Shown: positions 23,786-34,112, counted from the stretch's first letter. The stretch is 64,000 nt of DNA from Microcoleus sp. FACHB-68 (GCF_014695715.1 NZ_JACJOT010000015.1:124001-188000); one strand, 5' to 3'. Notes: generated by a model not told the origin, from the letters alone. Made by a program: numbers and translations.

Positions 23786-26755
23786 CTAAACGACGGAACA
23801 ATCAAATGCTTTACTTAAACCGGCTCTCATCAGTTGTTGAGTCGCTTCCTCAGCCGGTAAAGGTTGACTGAATAAATCTCCTTGCATTTCTTCACAGTCT
23901 AGTGAATTTAGTAAATCTTTTTGTTCTGAAGTTTCAACACCTTCTGCAACCACTCGAATATTTAATCCTTTTCCTAAAGCAATAATTGCTCTAATAATGG
24001 CTGCATCTTTTGATTCTGGAGCCAAACTATCAAGAAAAGAGCGAGCAATTTTGAGGGTATTAAATGGAAAATTTTTCAGATAACTTAGTGAAGAATACCC
24101 CGACCCAAAACCGTCTAGAGAAAGGCGAACTCCCATACTGTGAAGCTTGCGTAATATCCCACTGGTTAAGTCGGCATTTTGCATCACGGTCGTTTCAGTA
24201 ATTTCCAACTCCAAGCAACTTGCCGGTAATCCGGTTTCGTGCAAAATTTGTGCCACTTTTTCGACTGAATTTGGCTGCTGAAACTGTCGGGCAGACAGAT
24301 TTACCGCCACGCCTATCCGTGACAAACCGGCATCCTGCCAAGCTTTATTTTGAGTGCAGGCAGTCCGCAATATCCATTCACCAATCGGTACAATCAGCCC
24401 ATTTTCTTCGGCAAGCGGAATAAATGTTTCAGGCAAAATTAGCCCCAACTGGGGGTGCAGCCAACGCACAAGGGCTTCCATCTGGGTGACTTCCCCAGTA
24501 GTTACATTGACTTGAGGCTGGTAGTAAAGCACCAATTCTTCCCGTTCCAAAGCATGGTGCAGACTATTTTCCAATGCTAATAATTCAGAAGCTTTAGAAT
24601 TCATCGTCTGCGTATAAAAATGATAGTTATTACGGCCTTCTTCTTTAGTGCGATATAGGGCTGCATCTGCATTTTTAATCAGTGCTTCCGCATCTTCGCC
24701 CCCAAAGGGATAAAGCGCAATTCCTATACTGCTGCTGATATGAAGGTGATGAGTTTCTAAATCAAACCCAACTTTGAAGGTATCTAAAATTCGTTGAGCA
24801 ATCTTAGCCGCATCATTTTTACAAGTGATGTGGGACAAGAGCAAAGTAAACTCATCCCCTCCCCAGCGGGCAACAATATCCCCCTCTCGCAAACAACTTT
24901 TTAGCCGTTTAGCAACACCTTGTAACAACCTATCACCAACAGCATGGCCGAGGGTATCATTAATCGTTTTGAAGCGATCTAAATCTATAAACATGACAGC
25001 GAGTGAACTTTGATTTTCGGCGGCATTCGTCAGCGATTCGGCAAGTCGCTCGTTAAACAATGTCCGGTTTGGCAAACCCGTTAAAATGTCGTGTAAAGCC
25101 TGATAGCGAATGGTTTCCTCTGCCTGTTTTCGCTCAGTAATATCTCGAAAACTGCACACTCTGCCTGTGATTTTTCCGCCGATCCACTGAGGCTGAGAAT
25201 AGCGCTCGAAGACTCTTCCATCTTTTAATTCGTACATCTCGTAGCATTGTGCGTCCGGTTGAGCAAACAAATTCATTGTTTTGCATAGAAATTCTGCCGG
25301 CTCTTTGAGTAGCTCTAGTACAAAAGCCAGCACTTGTTTCAGCTCTCTTGACTCAATTACAGACTCAGGAATGCCCCACATATCTACAAATTTTTGATTG
25401 AAAGCGATTATTTTTCCGCTCTCACTCACAATAATTCCATCAGCAGTCGCTTCTAAGGTTGCGCGTAGCAGTGAAAGCGATTGTTCAAGTTCTTTTTCTG
25501 TGCGCTTGCTTTCAGTAATATCTCGCTTGAGGATCACATAGTTGGCAATTGTACCGGCTCCACTGTAGACGGGAGAGATCGTTGTCTCTTGAGGGTAAAT
25601 TGCCCCATCTTTCCGCCTTCCGAGTAAACACCCATTCCAAATTTGCCCGCTAGAAATCGTCTTCCAAATACTTTGATTAAATGCTTCCTCATCCTCAGTC
25701 GTGTGCAGCAAGCTATCAGCAGTTTTTCCCAGCACTTCAGCACTGCTATATCCCGTAACTTGCTCAAAGGCTGAATTTACATATTGCAGCCTCGCTTCAG
25801 CATCAGTAATTTCAATAATATCAGCCGCGTGCTTGACGGCAGTTGCTAGGAGAACGTTCGCTTCCTCAGCTTGCTTCCGGTCGCTAATATCGCGAATAAT
25901 AACAATAACTTGCTGTTCCCAAAATGGGAAAAATCTGGCTTCATAAAACTTTTCTGTATTTTGAATGAATAATGAATATTCAATCGTTACTAAAGCATTT
26001 GTATTAATAACTTGCGTCAGCGCCTCATAACAGAGCTGCGCCACATTAGCCGGCACAACATCTTGAAGTGTTTTGCCAATGAATGCTTCAGGCGGTGCGT
26101 ACAATTTTGATATTTTACCGGCATAATATTCTTGAATCGTGCCGTCGGTTCGCAATCGGAAGTATAAATCTGGAGAAGTTTCAAAAATTGCTTTTAATTC
26201 TGCGGTGGCAAGTTTGGCTTGCTGTAGGGTTTCATGTAGTTTTACCCGCTGCTCAGTCAGCTCTTTTGTTAAGTGTGTGGCTTCTAATAAAGCATTTTTA
26301 TGTGCTTCCACCAACAACAAAAAATCAGCCATAGGCGCGTGAATGGCAAAGTCCTTGAAGGTTAATCCCAGCCGATCAAGCGCGTCTAGATCAGTGAGCC
26401 AAGGAAACCCCAAAAAGTAGATAGCGTCTTGCTCCTCAACATAAACCATCGAGCCTTTAAACTGTATCCCGTTTTGCTTGGATTCCAAAACAAACACGCA
26501 GCCAGATTGCTCTCGAATCGCTTCAAATTCTATGGCGATTACAGGAGAATTAAGTTTAAAATGCTGGTTAATGGGGCTATCGGCTGCCAAACCGGCATAC
26601 ATACGTTGCAGGACTTCTCCCACTTGCACAATTGAGCCATGCCGGTTAAAGACTAAGTGAAATGGAAACAGTTCTACAAATAGCTGCGGCGGGAGTGTCA
26701 CCCCTGGAAATGCTGCACTTGTTGTCGGCTGAAAAGTTGATAAAAAACTTGTCAC
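23786..26755 (-). CDS. HNOBA - PAS - GGDEF - EAL signalling protein
   Basis: A protein of about 989 residues acting in c-di-GMP turnover. Residues 20-150 match the HNOBA (H-NOX-associated) domain: FPFHLVFNRHGSIVQVGEVL, then FLGFPWLTDLDALDRLGL. A short coiled coil and three PAS-type units follow (about residues 180-560). The cyclase has an intact GGDEF near residue 632 with an RxxD inhibitory site (REGD) five residues before it. The EAL domain keeps EALVRW, NLSARQF, ITE, LKIAR and AEGVE, but the DDFG motif reads LDGFGSGYSS, losing one metal-binding Asp. GTG 26755 with AAGGGGG upstream is preferred; an ATG at 26926 would add 57 basic, non-family residues. No H-NOX gene lies beside it. Confidence 0.88.
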   Translation of the reverse strand: MTSFLSTFQPTTSAAFPGVTLPPQLFVELFPFHLVFNRHGSIVQVGEVLQRMYAGLAADSPINQHFKLNSPVIAIEFEAIREQSGCVFVLESKQNGIQFKGSMVYVEEQDAIYFLGFPWLTDLDALDRLGLTFKDFAIHAPMADFLLLVEAHKNALLEATHLTKELTEQRVKLHETLQQAKLATAELKAIFETSPDLYFRLRTDGTIQEYYAGKISKLYAPPEAFIGKTLQDVVPANVAQLCYEALTQVINTNALVTIEYSLFIQNTEKFYEARFFPFWEQQVIVIIRDISDRKQAEEANVLLATAVKHAADIIEITDAEARLQYVNSAFEQVTGYSSAEVLGKTADSLLHTTEDEEAFNQSIWKTISSGQIWNGCLLGRRKDGAIYPQETTISPVYSGAGTIANYVILKRDITESKRTEKELEQSLSLLRATLEATADGIIVSESGKIIAFNQKFVDMWGIPESVIESRELKQVLAFVLELLKEPAEFLCKTMNLFAQPDAQCYEMYELKDGRVFERYSQPQWIGGKITGRVCSFRDITERKQAEETIRYQALHDILTGLPNRTLFNERLAESLTNAAENQSSLAVMFIDLDRFKTINDTLGHAVGDRLLQGVAKRLKSCLREGDIVARWGGDEFTLLLSHITCKNDAAKIAQRILDTFKVGFDLETHHLHISSSIGIALYPFGGEDAEALIKNADAALYRTKEEGRNNYHFYTQTMNSKASELLALENSLHHALEREELVLYYQPQVNVTTGEVTQMEALVRWLHPQLGLILPETFIPLAEENGLIVPIGEWILRTACTQNKAWQDAGLSRIGVAVNLSARQFQQPNSVEKVAQILHETGLPASCLELEITETTVMQNADLTSGILRKLHSMGVRLSLDGFGSGYSSLSYLKNFPFNTLKIARSFLDSLAPESKDAAIIRAIIALGKGLNIRVVAEGVETSEQKDLLNSLDCEEMQGDLFSQPLPAEEATQQLMRAGLSKAFDCSVV

Positions 26756-27581
26756 AATCGGCCCCCTTCTCTTACACTTTCTCTGCCTAATCTCAACAGA
26801 CTTCCGATATCTCCCGCTAAGTTCCCTCGCCAGTTCCTTTTCCCTCAAAGTAAGCCTTGCACTGGAAACACGAAAGTGCAGGTACGCTTTATCTTTTAGG
26901 ATATCAGTGCCCACAATCAGAGTCACTAAAAGTGCTAGAAGCTCATACCTAGATGCTTTGAGAGCGTCTGGTTTTGGGAGAAACGCCGGCTTGTTGTCTT
27001 CTCTATCAAATACAAAAAACTATAAGCTTTTAGTGAAATGTAGAACACCCAATATTTACGGAAGGCTCATATAATTTTGACGGCTGATCAAGACAACCAT
27101 TTTTATAAGCGTGGCTCTTACGTTCCCAGCCGGCCTTTTTTCAAGGTGATCCACTTATTTTCATCAAAATGATGCTCTACTCCATCTTCAATTACTTTGT
27201 GTCCCAGGCTCGATCTGAAAGTTGCGAGCCTTTTGATAACTTGATTAAGTTAACTCACACTTTTGTTTATTATATTCCGGAGAAGGTTAGCGACTGGCTC
27301 ATCCGAAAGACATATTTCCTACATCACCCATTTATGGATATCATACAAAACTGCTGACTGCTCGCGCAAATAGGATGCATATTAAGTCCAGGAATAATTT
27401 AAAATTTAATGGATAAATTAAGGCTTCTTTTCTCCAGAATATAAAGTATTAGAACCAAAATGTTGTAAAAATAAATTCAACAAGTAGTAGTCAACATTTT
27501 TGCTCCTCCTTAAAGGCAAGAATAATTTTACCCTCTTGTACAACCGGCATTTAATCTAAACGGATGTTAAGCGATCTCGCT
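26756..27581. other. Gene-poor intergenic region
   Basis: About 825 AT-rich bases between two leftward genes. A 62-codon ORF at 27169-27357 has no ribosome-binding site and no coding-like composition. It probably contains the promoter of the GGDEF-EAL gene. No RNA gene or repeat was recognised. Confidence 0.4.
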
Positions 27582-29081
27582 TTAAACTCGCTCTTTTGCA
27601 GCCACCGGCTCTTGATGTGCAACCATTGAATTTAAATCGCCAACTGCCTGCCGGCTTTGGCACACCGGCAGCTCAATGACAAACTCTGCCCCTTCTCCTG
27701 GCAGGGACGCGCACTCAAGCCTTCCCCCATGCTTGTCTACCACAATTTGATAGCTAATCGACAAACCCAAACCCGTGCCCTGCCCCACCGGCTTCGTCGT
27801 AAAAAACGGCTCAAATAATTGTGTCATTACATCTTTTGTCATTCCAGGGCCATTATCGGCAATCCGCACCCTCACATAATCTGGGTGCGAGACTTCCGTG
27901 CGGATCGTAATGCAGCTAGGATTGTCCTGCACCTCTTGTTCACAGCGCTGTGCGTTGTAGCTATTGAGCGCATCCAGTGCATTCGCCAAAATATTCATAA
28001 ATACTTGATTAAGCTGGCTGGCATAACACTCCACCGGCGGCAAATTTCCAAACTCTTTTACCACTTTAATGCCGGCACAATCAGGCTGAGCCTTCAAACG
28101 ATTTTGCAAAATTAATAACGTATTCTCAATGCCCTCGTGAATATCAACCACGGTAATTTCTGCTTCATCCAGTCGCGAGAAATTCCGCAAAGATAAAACA
28201 ATTTGACGAATCCGCTCAGCCCCCATTTTCATTGAAGACATGACCTTCGGCAAGTCTTCTAGCAGAAACTCAAGTTCAATACAATCACTCAAGTCTTCAA
28301 TTTCAGCAGCCGGCTGTGGGTAACGCTGCCGGTAAAGATTCAGCAACTCAAGCACATCTTGAACGTAGTTATGAGCGTGGCTTAAGTTGCAATAGATAAA
28401 CGTCACGGGATTATTAATTTCGTGTGCCACACCCGCCAAAAGCTGACCAAGGCTAGACATTTTTTCACTGTGCACCAGATGGGCTTGAGCTTGTTGCAAA
28501 TAGTGCAGAGTTTGCTGCAACTGCTGAGCTTGAGCTTGGGCGGCAGCAGTCGCCGTACAACTTTGTTTGTAAAGTTCAACCAGCTTCCTATCAAGTGCTA
28601 GTTGTTCAGCCTCACTTTCCTTCTGATACTGACTCACCACTGCATCCAACGCCGCGAGCAATTCCGAGGATGCGGCACTCATAATATAGCTCAGATGAGA
28701 ATTCTCGGCCTTCAGTTCAACATCGGCAAGCGAAATCAGCGCCCTTACTTGCTCAATATACTGACGCACCTGCTTGTCTAAATACAGCGGTGCCTCAAAA
28801 TACATCGCGTTGACAGTCTTTGAGAGGCGTCCCGGTAAATTCATGCTTTCATCGCCGCCGATCAGCCCGTTGTGAGACTTTTCCATCAGTTCAATGGCAT
28901 CCACCAGCGCCCCACGCAGGTTTTCTCGTTCCAGTGGATTCTCAGCGCAAACCAGTTTCAAGCAGAAGAAAGCGATTCGCTGCGATAGCATCCGCTGTCG
29001 CCCACTTACATTAACGACGGCTGCATTTATTTCCCTGGCCATATTAATTTCATGATAAAGGCTGTCTACAGCTCGATTCAC
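27582..29081 (-). CDS. PilJ-domain sensor histidine kinase
   Basis: A kinase of about 499 residues. Residues 20-115 match the PilJ/NarX-type N-terminal sensor (AAVVNVSGRQRMLSQRIAF, then LVDAIELMEKSHNGLIGG), usually periplasmic, but there is no signal or membrane helix, so here it looks cytosolic. A long coiled coil (about 155-205) leads to the HisKA with phospho-acceptor His near residue 220 (LLAGVAHEINNPVTF) and the ATPase (VFMNILANALDAL, IADNGPGM, GQGTGLGLSIS). The kinase half is strikingly similar to the C-terminus of the 57056 protein. In-frame starts are TTG 29093, GTG 29081 and ATG 29042; none has a good ribosome-binding site. Confidence 0.9.
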   Translation of the reverse strand: MNRAVDSLYHEINMAREINAAVVNVSGRQRMLSQRIAFFCLKLVCAENPLERENLRGALVDAIELMEKSHNGLIGGDESMNLPGRLSKTVNAMYFEAPLYLDKQVRQYIEQVRALISLADVELKAENSHLSYIMSAASSELLAALDAVVSQYQKESEAEQLALDRKLVELYKQSCTATAAAQAQAQQLQQTLHYLQQAQAHLVHSEKMSSLGQLLAGVAHEINNPVTFIYCNLSHAHNYVQDVLELLNLYRQRYPQPAAEIEDLSDCIELEFLLEDLPKVMSSMKMGAERIRQIVLSLRNFSRLDEAEITVVDIHEGIENTLLILQNRLKAQPDCAGIKVVKEFGNLPPVECYASQLNQVFMNILANALDALNSYNAQRCEQEVQDNPSCITIRTEVSHPDYVRVRIADNGPGMTKDVMTQLFEPFFTTKPVGQGTGLGLSISYQIVVDKHGGRLECASLPGEGAEFVIELPVCQSRQAVGDLNSMVAHQEPVAAKERV

Positions 29082-29587
29082 GGCAAGTCTCAAGTAAATT
29101 TTGATTGTGAAAGCATGATAAAGACTCTCATCTGTCCGAGCGGACTGAGAATTGCTTAAGTCTCTCCAGACTACTTGTAAGAGTTTCTAAAATTTTAAAC
29201 CTCTTTGAGGACAAGTTAGATGATTAAACCTATAATAGCAACGCATTTTTTCGTCGCTTTATAAAAACTATTATTTAGAGAGCTTGAATGTTTTGTATGC
29301 TTTTATACGGGGAAAAGTTAAATTTTAATAAGTTTTGAACATTATACAGTAAGTGCGCTGAACTTTCACAAGTAGCTAAAAAACTTGAACGGTTAAAAAT
29401 TTTAAGTATTTTCTCGGAGTCAAAGACGAGCAGAAAAAATTTCTTCACTTTTTAGTAGACGGTGTGGCTGCTTCTCAATCCCGTTGAGTTGATGACTGGC
29501 TTGATAACCGAGAAGGTTACAACCGCAATAAAAACCGGCAACCGACACATCGCTACATTTGACGGCGAGCCAAAATTCTGCGCTTGT
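29082..29587. other. Intergenic region with half of a CRISPR-like palindrome
   Basis: About 500 AT-rich bases between two leftward genes. On the minus strand at about 29475-29492 the stretch CTCAACGGGATTGAGAAG resembles the right half of the solo repeat at 10306-10330, but the left half is missing. Otherwise nothing is recognised. Confidence 0.35.
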
Positions 29588-31531
29588 TCATCCAGTCGAA
29601 GGTGACACCGAAGCATTCTGTCCTACGTCCGCTTGACTTGTTTCCAAAGCTCGGCATCTGTGCTGGGCAGAAAGTTTTAAAGCATAATCTGATAATTCAT
29701 CGGGTTGTCTGCCGGCCAATAGATAAGTCAGCATTTCTCCTTTGCCTTTAATCGGAATATAACCCCGCATCTCAAACTGATAAAGATGCTGCAATCGCTC
29801 ATAAGTCGCAGCACTGATCTGAATACAACCAGGGATGCCATGAGATTCCATGCGGTTCGCAATATTAACCGTGTCGCCCCACAAATCATAAATAAACTTG
29901 TTCGTGCCAATCACACCGGCAACCACCGGCCCGGTGTGAATTCCAATGCGAATCGTGAACGCTTCTCTATGCTCGGCATTAAATTTAAGGATGGCTAGCT
30001 GCATATCCAGAGCCATTTCTGCAATCGCTTGTGCGTGATCAGGTCGGTGCATCGGGAGGCCACCGACAACCATGTAAGCGTCTCCAATCGTCTTTATTTT
30101 CTCCAATCCATGCCAGACTGCCAGTTTGTCAAAGGCGGAAAATATTTCGTTGAGCAGTTGTACCAGTTCTGTTGCCGAGATTCGCGATGCTAGTTGGGTA
30201 AAACCAACAATATCGGCAAACAAAACGGTAACTTCTGCAAAGCTATCGGCAATAATTGTTTGCTCTTGTTTCAGGCGTTCTGCGATTGGTTGGGGTAGGA
30301 TATTGAGTAGCAGACGCTCTGACTTTTCCTGCTCTTTTGATAGTTGATGGAGCGCTTTTTGCAACTGTTCGGCTTGGCGAGTTCGTTCTTGTGCGAGCTG
30401 TTCAATCTGTCTCTGCCGGCTCAAAGAAGTGAGCAAATAAGTAACCGGAATATGAGTCCAAAGTAACCCAATAATGAGGACTGCCCAAGACCGCCAATGT
30501 TTTGTTTGAATTTCTCGATAAGCCGGCGTAGAAAGCAGGTAAAGTGACCATTCCCGGCCCCCAACCGTTAAGGTTCGCATTCCCACCGTCCGAGCAGTTT
30601 TGCTGATTCCATCGACTTGCAGCAAATTTTTGACAGCGGGAAATTCCACCAATTTTTTCGTGCTGGAGTCGTAAAAAGCAAGGAATCGATTTTCTTGTCC
30701 AGACGCAAAGGGAAAAGCGTCGCTGCTATTGAGCAAACTGCCGGCTGTATCCGTTTTATCAGCAAGATAAAGATCGAGATTGCCAACACCTCGCCCCTTT
30801 AAAGCCGCTTCAAAAATTTCAGCAACTCGAAACACTCCTACTACAAACCCTTGTAAAGATTCAGGACTGTAATTGGAAAAATTATCTTGATTATTGTAAA
30901 TGGGTTGAATGACCATGAGGCTAAGTTGAGCGTCTTGTGCCGGCTGTAACTCAACTTTGCCGGTGACGACCATTTTGCCGGTATCTCGCGCCCTTTCTAG
31001 TGCCGTTCGGTAAGCCGGCTGACTTGCTAAATCAAACCCCAATGCCCTCTCGTTGCCTTTGAGCGGTTCGAGATAATATACGGGGTAATATTCTGGGCGT
31101 TGCTGAGCTAGAACAATTTCACCGTTCGTGTTTCGTTCTACAATTTGGAAATTAGAAAGCGTGCCGGTTTGAGTTCCTGCTTCGTAAGTTTCCCGCTGCG
31201 TGTCAGTAACTTTTGGCACCCATGCTAAAAATTGGATGCTTGTTTTGCTAGACACAGGGCGCTGAACGAACTGCTTAAAAGCAGACGGTTCAATTTTGTC
31301 AGACGCGGCAAAGAAGTCGCTCAGGTTTGGGATAATTTGCAGATCCTCCTTGAAGTGCTGCTGTAGCGCGGCGGCAACTCCATCTGCATAACGGTTAAAT
31401 TCATATTCGCGACGTTTGTCTTCCCATCTCGCGACGACGATGCACGCAAGGACAGACAGTCCCACCCCCACACAGAGTGTCAACCCTGCAGGGATATATC
31501 GAGACCAGGGCATAGGTTGTTTTTTAGGCAT
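29588..31531 (-). CDS. CHASE-domain class III adenylate cyclase
   Basis: A membrane receptor of about 647 residues making cAMP. A first membrane helix (residues 10-32) is followed by a periplasmic CHASE1 domain (about 50-290, including FLAWVPKVTD and YYPVYYLEPLKGNERALGFDL), a second helix (SWAVLIIGLLWTHIPVTYLL, near 345) and a coiled-coil linker. The class III catalytic domain has VTVLFADIVGFTQLASRI (metal Asp), EKIKTIGDAYMVVGGLP (substrate Lys) and YDLWGDTVNIANRME; the Lys/Asp pair predicts ATP rather than GTP as substrate. ATG 31531 with GGAAAG upstream is preferred; an extension to 31621 is not membrane-protein-like. Two Crp/Fnr proteins elsewhere in the window are possible but unproven cAMP readers. 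Confidence 0.93.
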   Translation of the reverse strand: MPKKQPMPWSRYIPAGLTLCVGVGLSVLACIVVARWEDKRREYEFNRYADGVAAALQQHFKEDLQIIPNLSDFFAASDKIEPSAFKQFVQRPVSSKTSIQFLAWVPKVTDTQRETYEAGTQTGTLSNFQIVERNTNGEIVLAQQRPEYYPVYYLEPLKGNERALGFDLASQPAYRTALERARDTGKMVVTGKVELQPAQDAQLSLMVIQPIYNNQDNFSNYSPESLQGFVVGVFRVAEIFEAALKGRGVGNLDLYLADKTDTAGSLLNSSDAFPFASGQENRFLAFYDSSTKKLVEFPAVKNLLQVDGISKTARTVGMRTLTVGGREWSLYLLSTPAYREIQTKHWRSWAVLIIGLLWTHIPVTYLLTSLSRQRQIEQLAQERTRQAEQLQKALHQLSKEQEKSERLLLNILPQPIAERLKQEQTIIADSFAEVTVLFADIVGFTQLASRISATELVQLLNEIFSAFDKLAVWHGLEKIKTIGDAYMVVGGLPMHRPDHAQAIAEMALDMQLAILKFNAEHREAFTIRIGIHTGPVVAGVIGTNKFIYDLWGDTVNIANRMESHGIPGCIQISAATYERLQHLYQFEMRGYIPIKGKGEMLTYLLAGRQPDELSDYALKLSAQHRCRALETSQADVGQNASVSPSTG

Positions 31532-31979
31532 ACTTGCATCTTTCCGACCGAGGTAAGGAAGGCACCCCACTGAGTTTGAGTGAACGCAACGGCTTAAGTC
31601 ATGCTTTTTGCGACTTAACAACTCTTTAAAGAAACGAACAAACCTCTAGCACTCGTGATAATACTGATCTACCACATAATAAGAGAGAGTCGAGCTGATT
31701 CATCGTAACTTTACATACAAACGCTTTTTATTGCTTTGCTGACAAAGATTTTCACCTCACCTGCTTTAGATTGCCCCAATTCCGTCCTCATCTATCACTG
31801 AGAACACTGGACTCAGACAATCTTGGGAAATGGGATTAATATGGGCATTGGCTTACTTCAGCTTCAGAAATTACACTAATAAATCGTTACCTTTATAGAT
31901 GTTTGTATTCTTTTGATTTATAATATTAAAATAATCTTTATTTTTTGTGTTTAGCTAGCGAATTGTGAGTTGATATGAG

Positions 31980-32504
31980 ATGAGCGACTCTTCTCGGAGT
32001 CAGAACTCAAGTTTGTTTAGGATATCTTTGAAAATGTCAGAGCAACAGCAAAGTGACGAAAACTTACTTTCTCAAGGCGAACCGAAGAAGCCGTTAATAT
32101 TTAATTCGCTGAGCCGTGCCGAAGCCTTTGCGGCAATTGCATTAGCGGCAATTGCTTCAGATGGTTACTTTACTAATACAGAAACCCGAACGATTTTTCT
32201 TGTGCTATCGCGCATGAAACTTTTTGAAGGCTATTCAGAACTTCAAATTAAAAGCGTCCTTGATAATCTGCTTCAATTTCTAAAACAGCATGGAACTGAG
32301 GCATTTGTTAACTCGGCTAAGGAATTTCTTTCTCCTGAACTTCAAGCGACAGCCTTTGCTGTCTCTGTTGATTTAGTTTTGTCAGATGGCGTTTTACATA
32401 AAAAAGAAGAAAAGTTTTTAGCCGATCTTCAGCACGTTTTAGGGGTTTCTGATGAAACTGCCGATCAACTGATTCACGCAATGCTTATTAAAAATAGAGG
32501 TTAG
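31980..32504 (+). CDS. TerB-like (tellurite resistance TerB) family protein
   Basis: A soluble helical protein of 174 residues. Two repeats of the TerB-type Asp-Gly metal motif are present: AAIASDGYFTNTETRTIFLVL near residue 60 and VDLVLSDGVLHKKEEKFLADL near residue 140. TerB-like domains bind divalent metals and often work at the membrane or with ATPases in stress responses. ATG 31980 gives 174 residues; ATG 32034 (AGGA about ten bases upstream) would give 156 and also keeps the whole domain. It is a lone gene, divergent from the adenylate cyclase. Confidence 0.8.
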   Translation: MSDSSRSQNSSLFRISLKMSEQQQSDENLLSQGEPKKPLIFNSLSRAEAFAAIALAAIASDGYFTNTETRTIFLVLSRMKLFEGYSELQIKSVLDNLLQFLKQHGTEAFVNSAKEFLSPELQATAFAVSVDLVLSDGVLHKKEEKFLADLQHVLGVSDETADQLIHAMLIKNRG

Positions 32505-32756
32505 AAAAACTGCTGTGTTATAAAGTGCCGACTATTTGTGAGCTAGAACAACTCGCAACCTTATTTCAGTAAACTTACTGATTATGATCGACATCACTAA
32601 AAGGAAAAATCTTTATCACATTTGATGTGTGCCGGCATCACCTGATTGGCTAAAAGTTGTCACAACCTCACACCGATCACCATCACCCTTTTTATAATTA
32701 TTTAGTGAGATATTAAAAGGATAAGCAATAAATTGATCGAACTGGGGGGAACAAAG

Positions 32757-33005
32757 ATGGCAGTTAATTCTAGTTTTCTGTACGCCCGCAGTCGCTATTA
32801 TGGCGAAGTCAAACCGGAAAATTTAGTTTTTAATGCAAACTTGCAAGAATTCGCTCAGCGCGTCAGCATCATCAGCTGCTTAACGACTGGGGGAAAACTC
32901 TCTGTAGAAGAAGCTTACACAGATATTGAAAAGCTTTGGCAACAACTAGAAAGCAGTAAACAGCAATTGGGAGTGGGTGAGCATCCTTTCCAAATAGAAG
33001 AATAA
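32757..33005 (+). CDS. Conserved small cyanobacterial protein
   Basis: An 82-residue soluble protein. Characteristic stretches are FLYARSRYYGEVKPENLVFN at residues 8-27 and LQEFAQRVSIISCL followed by KLSVEEAYTDIEKLWQQL. I recall near-identical small proteins in many cyanobacteria, without known function. ATG 32757 has GGGGGGA upstream; the in-frame start at 32733 is less likely. A terminator hairpin lies 116 bases downstream. Confidence 0.8.
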   Translation: MAVNSSFLYARSRYYGEVKPENLVFNANLQEFAQRVSIISCLTTGGKLSVEEAYTDIEKLWQQLESSKQQLGVGEHPFQIEE

Positions 33006-33121
33006 AAAATCATCCCCTTTTGGTTTTGAAAATCTCTTCAAAAACTCATTTTCAGCCGGCATCTACTAAAAAATCAGATTAAATCGCACCTACATTACCT
33101 TCTATCCTCGTATTAACTATC

Positions 33122-33152
33122 AGGGTTCAGTTGTTTGTGGTAACTGAACCCT
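33122..33152 (+). terminator. Strong hairpin terminator
   Basis: AGGGTTCAGTT (33122-33132) pairs perfectly with AACTGAACCCT (33142-33152) around a 9-base loop, followed by AAATTTTAT. It ends the 32757-33005 transcript and lies well before the Uma2 gene. Confidence 0.75.
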
Positions 33153-33337
33153 AAATTTTATAGATCATGCTGCTCGCTTCAGCTTAACTCAACTTCACAG
33201 AAAGAAATCGTGCCGGTGAACCTTAAAGCGTTTCTAGTGCTTGCTACTAAATCCCAGTATAATGGCAGAAATTAAGGCACGTTTTGAGTTATCGGAAAAT
33301 TCGTTAGCGGGTTCTTTATTAATTTTAGCAACTGCCC

Positions 33338-33943
33338 ATGACTTATACTTCGCAAAAACTTCTAACCTTTGAAACATTTATTGCTCAATATAGTGATAAC
33401 CCCCGCTACGAACTCGCTGACGGAGAATTAGTTGATATGGAACCTACGGGACCCCACGAAACCGTCAGTGGTAAACTAGCAACTCAAATCGGCATTGCCA
33501 TTGCTACAGAAAAACTCCCCTGGTTCATTCCACGCACTTGTTTAATCCGTCCCTTTGCAGAGGCAGCAACTGCCCGCCGGCCTGATATTGTGGTGTTAGA
33601 TGAAACCGTTCTCGGTAGCGAACCTTTATGGGAAAGAGAACCTGTAATTACGCTAGGACGCTCAATTAAATTGGTGGTGGAAGTTGTTAGTACCAACTGG
33701 GAAACAGATTACGCGCGAAAAGTTGAAGAATATGCCCTTTTAGGCATTTCTGAGTATTGGATTGTTGATTATCGCGGCTTGGGGGGTGTGGCTTTTATTG
33801 GTAAACCCAAACAACCAACTGTCACGGTTTGTCAACTAATTGACGAAGATTACACCCAGCAACAATTTCGCCTGAGCCAACCGATTATTTCGCCTTTGTT
33901 AAAAAGCTTGCAACTTCGCCTTGATGATATCCTTCCCCGTTAG
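33338..33943 (+). CDS. Uma2 family (DUF820) putative restriction-like endonuclease
   Basis: A 201-residue protein of the Uma2/DUF820 group, which is greatly expanded in cyanobacteria and has a PD-(D/E)XK nuclease-like core. Visible: YELADGELVDMEPTGPHE at the start, ARRPDIVVLDE (first catalytic Asp), LVVEVVSTNWETDYARKVEEYALLG (Glu...Lys) and ISEYWIVDYR. Catalytic residues appear intact. No partner gene is adjacent; its biological role is unknown. Confidence 0.92.
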   Translation: MTYTSQKLLTFETFIAQYSDNPRYELADGELVDMEPTGPHETVSGKLATQIGIAIATEKLPWFIPRTCLIRPFAEAATARRPDIVVLDETVLGSEPLWEREPVITLGRSIKLVVEVVSTNWETDYARKVEEYALLGISEYWIVDYRGLGGVAFIGKPKQPTVTVCQLIDEDYTQQQFRLSQPIISPLLKSLQLRLDDILPR

Positions 33944-34112
33944 GATATGGTTGGGCAGCAATTTTAGAGTTTGCTTTGATGAATACATTGTTGAATAAGG
34001 AGAGTTTACTCAATTGAGCTTGTGAGCTGGCAGTAGCGATCATCAAAAGCAACTCAAATTTAGAAGGATACCCATTGATAGTTGCAAAACTTAAAACATA
34101 GGGGTTATTGTT

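Noticed and set aside
27169-27357. 62-codon ORF in the intergenic region
   Set aside because: No ribosome-binding site, no coding-like composition and no recognisable domain.
29470-29500. Further CRISPR repeat
   Set aside because: Only the right half of the palindrome matches (CTCAACGGGATTGA) and no spacer-repeat periodicity follows, so it is probably chance or a decayed copy.
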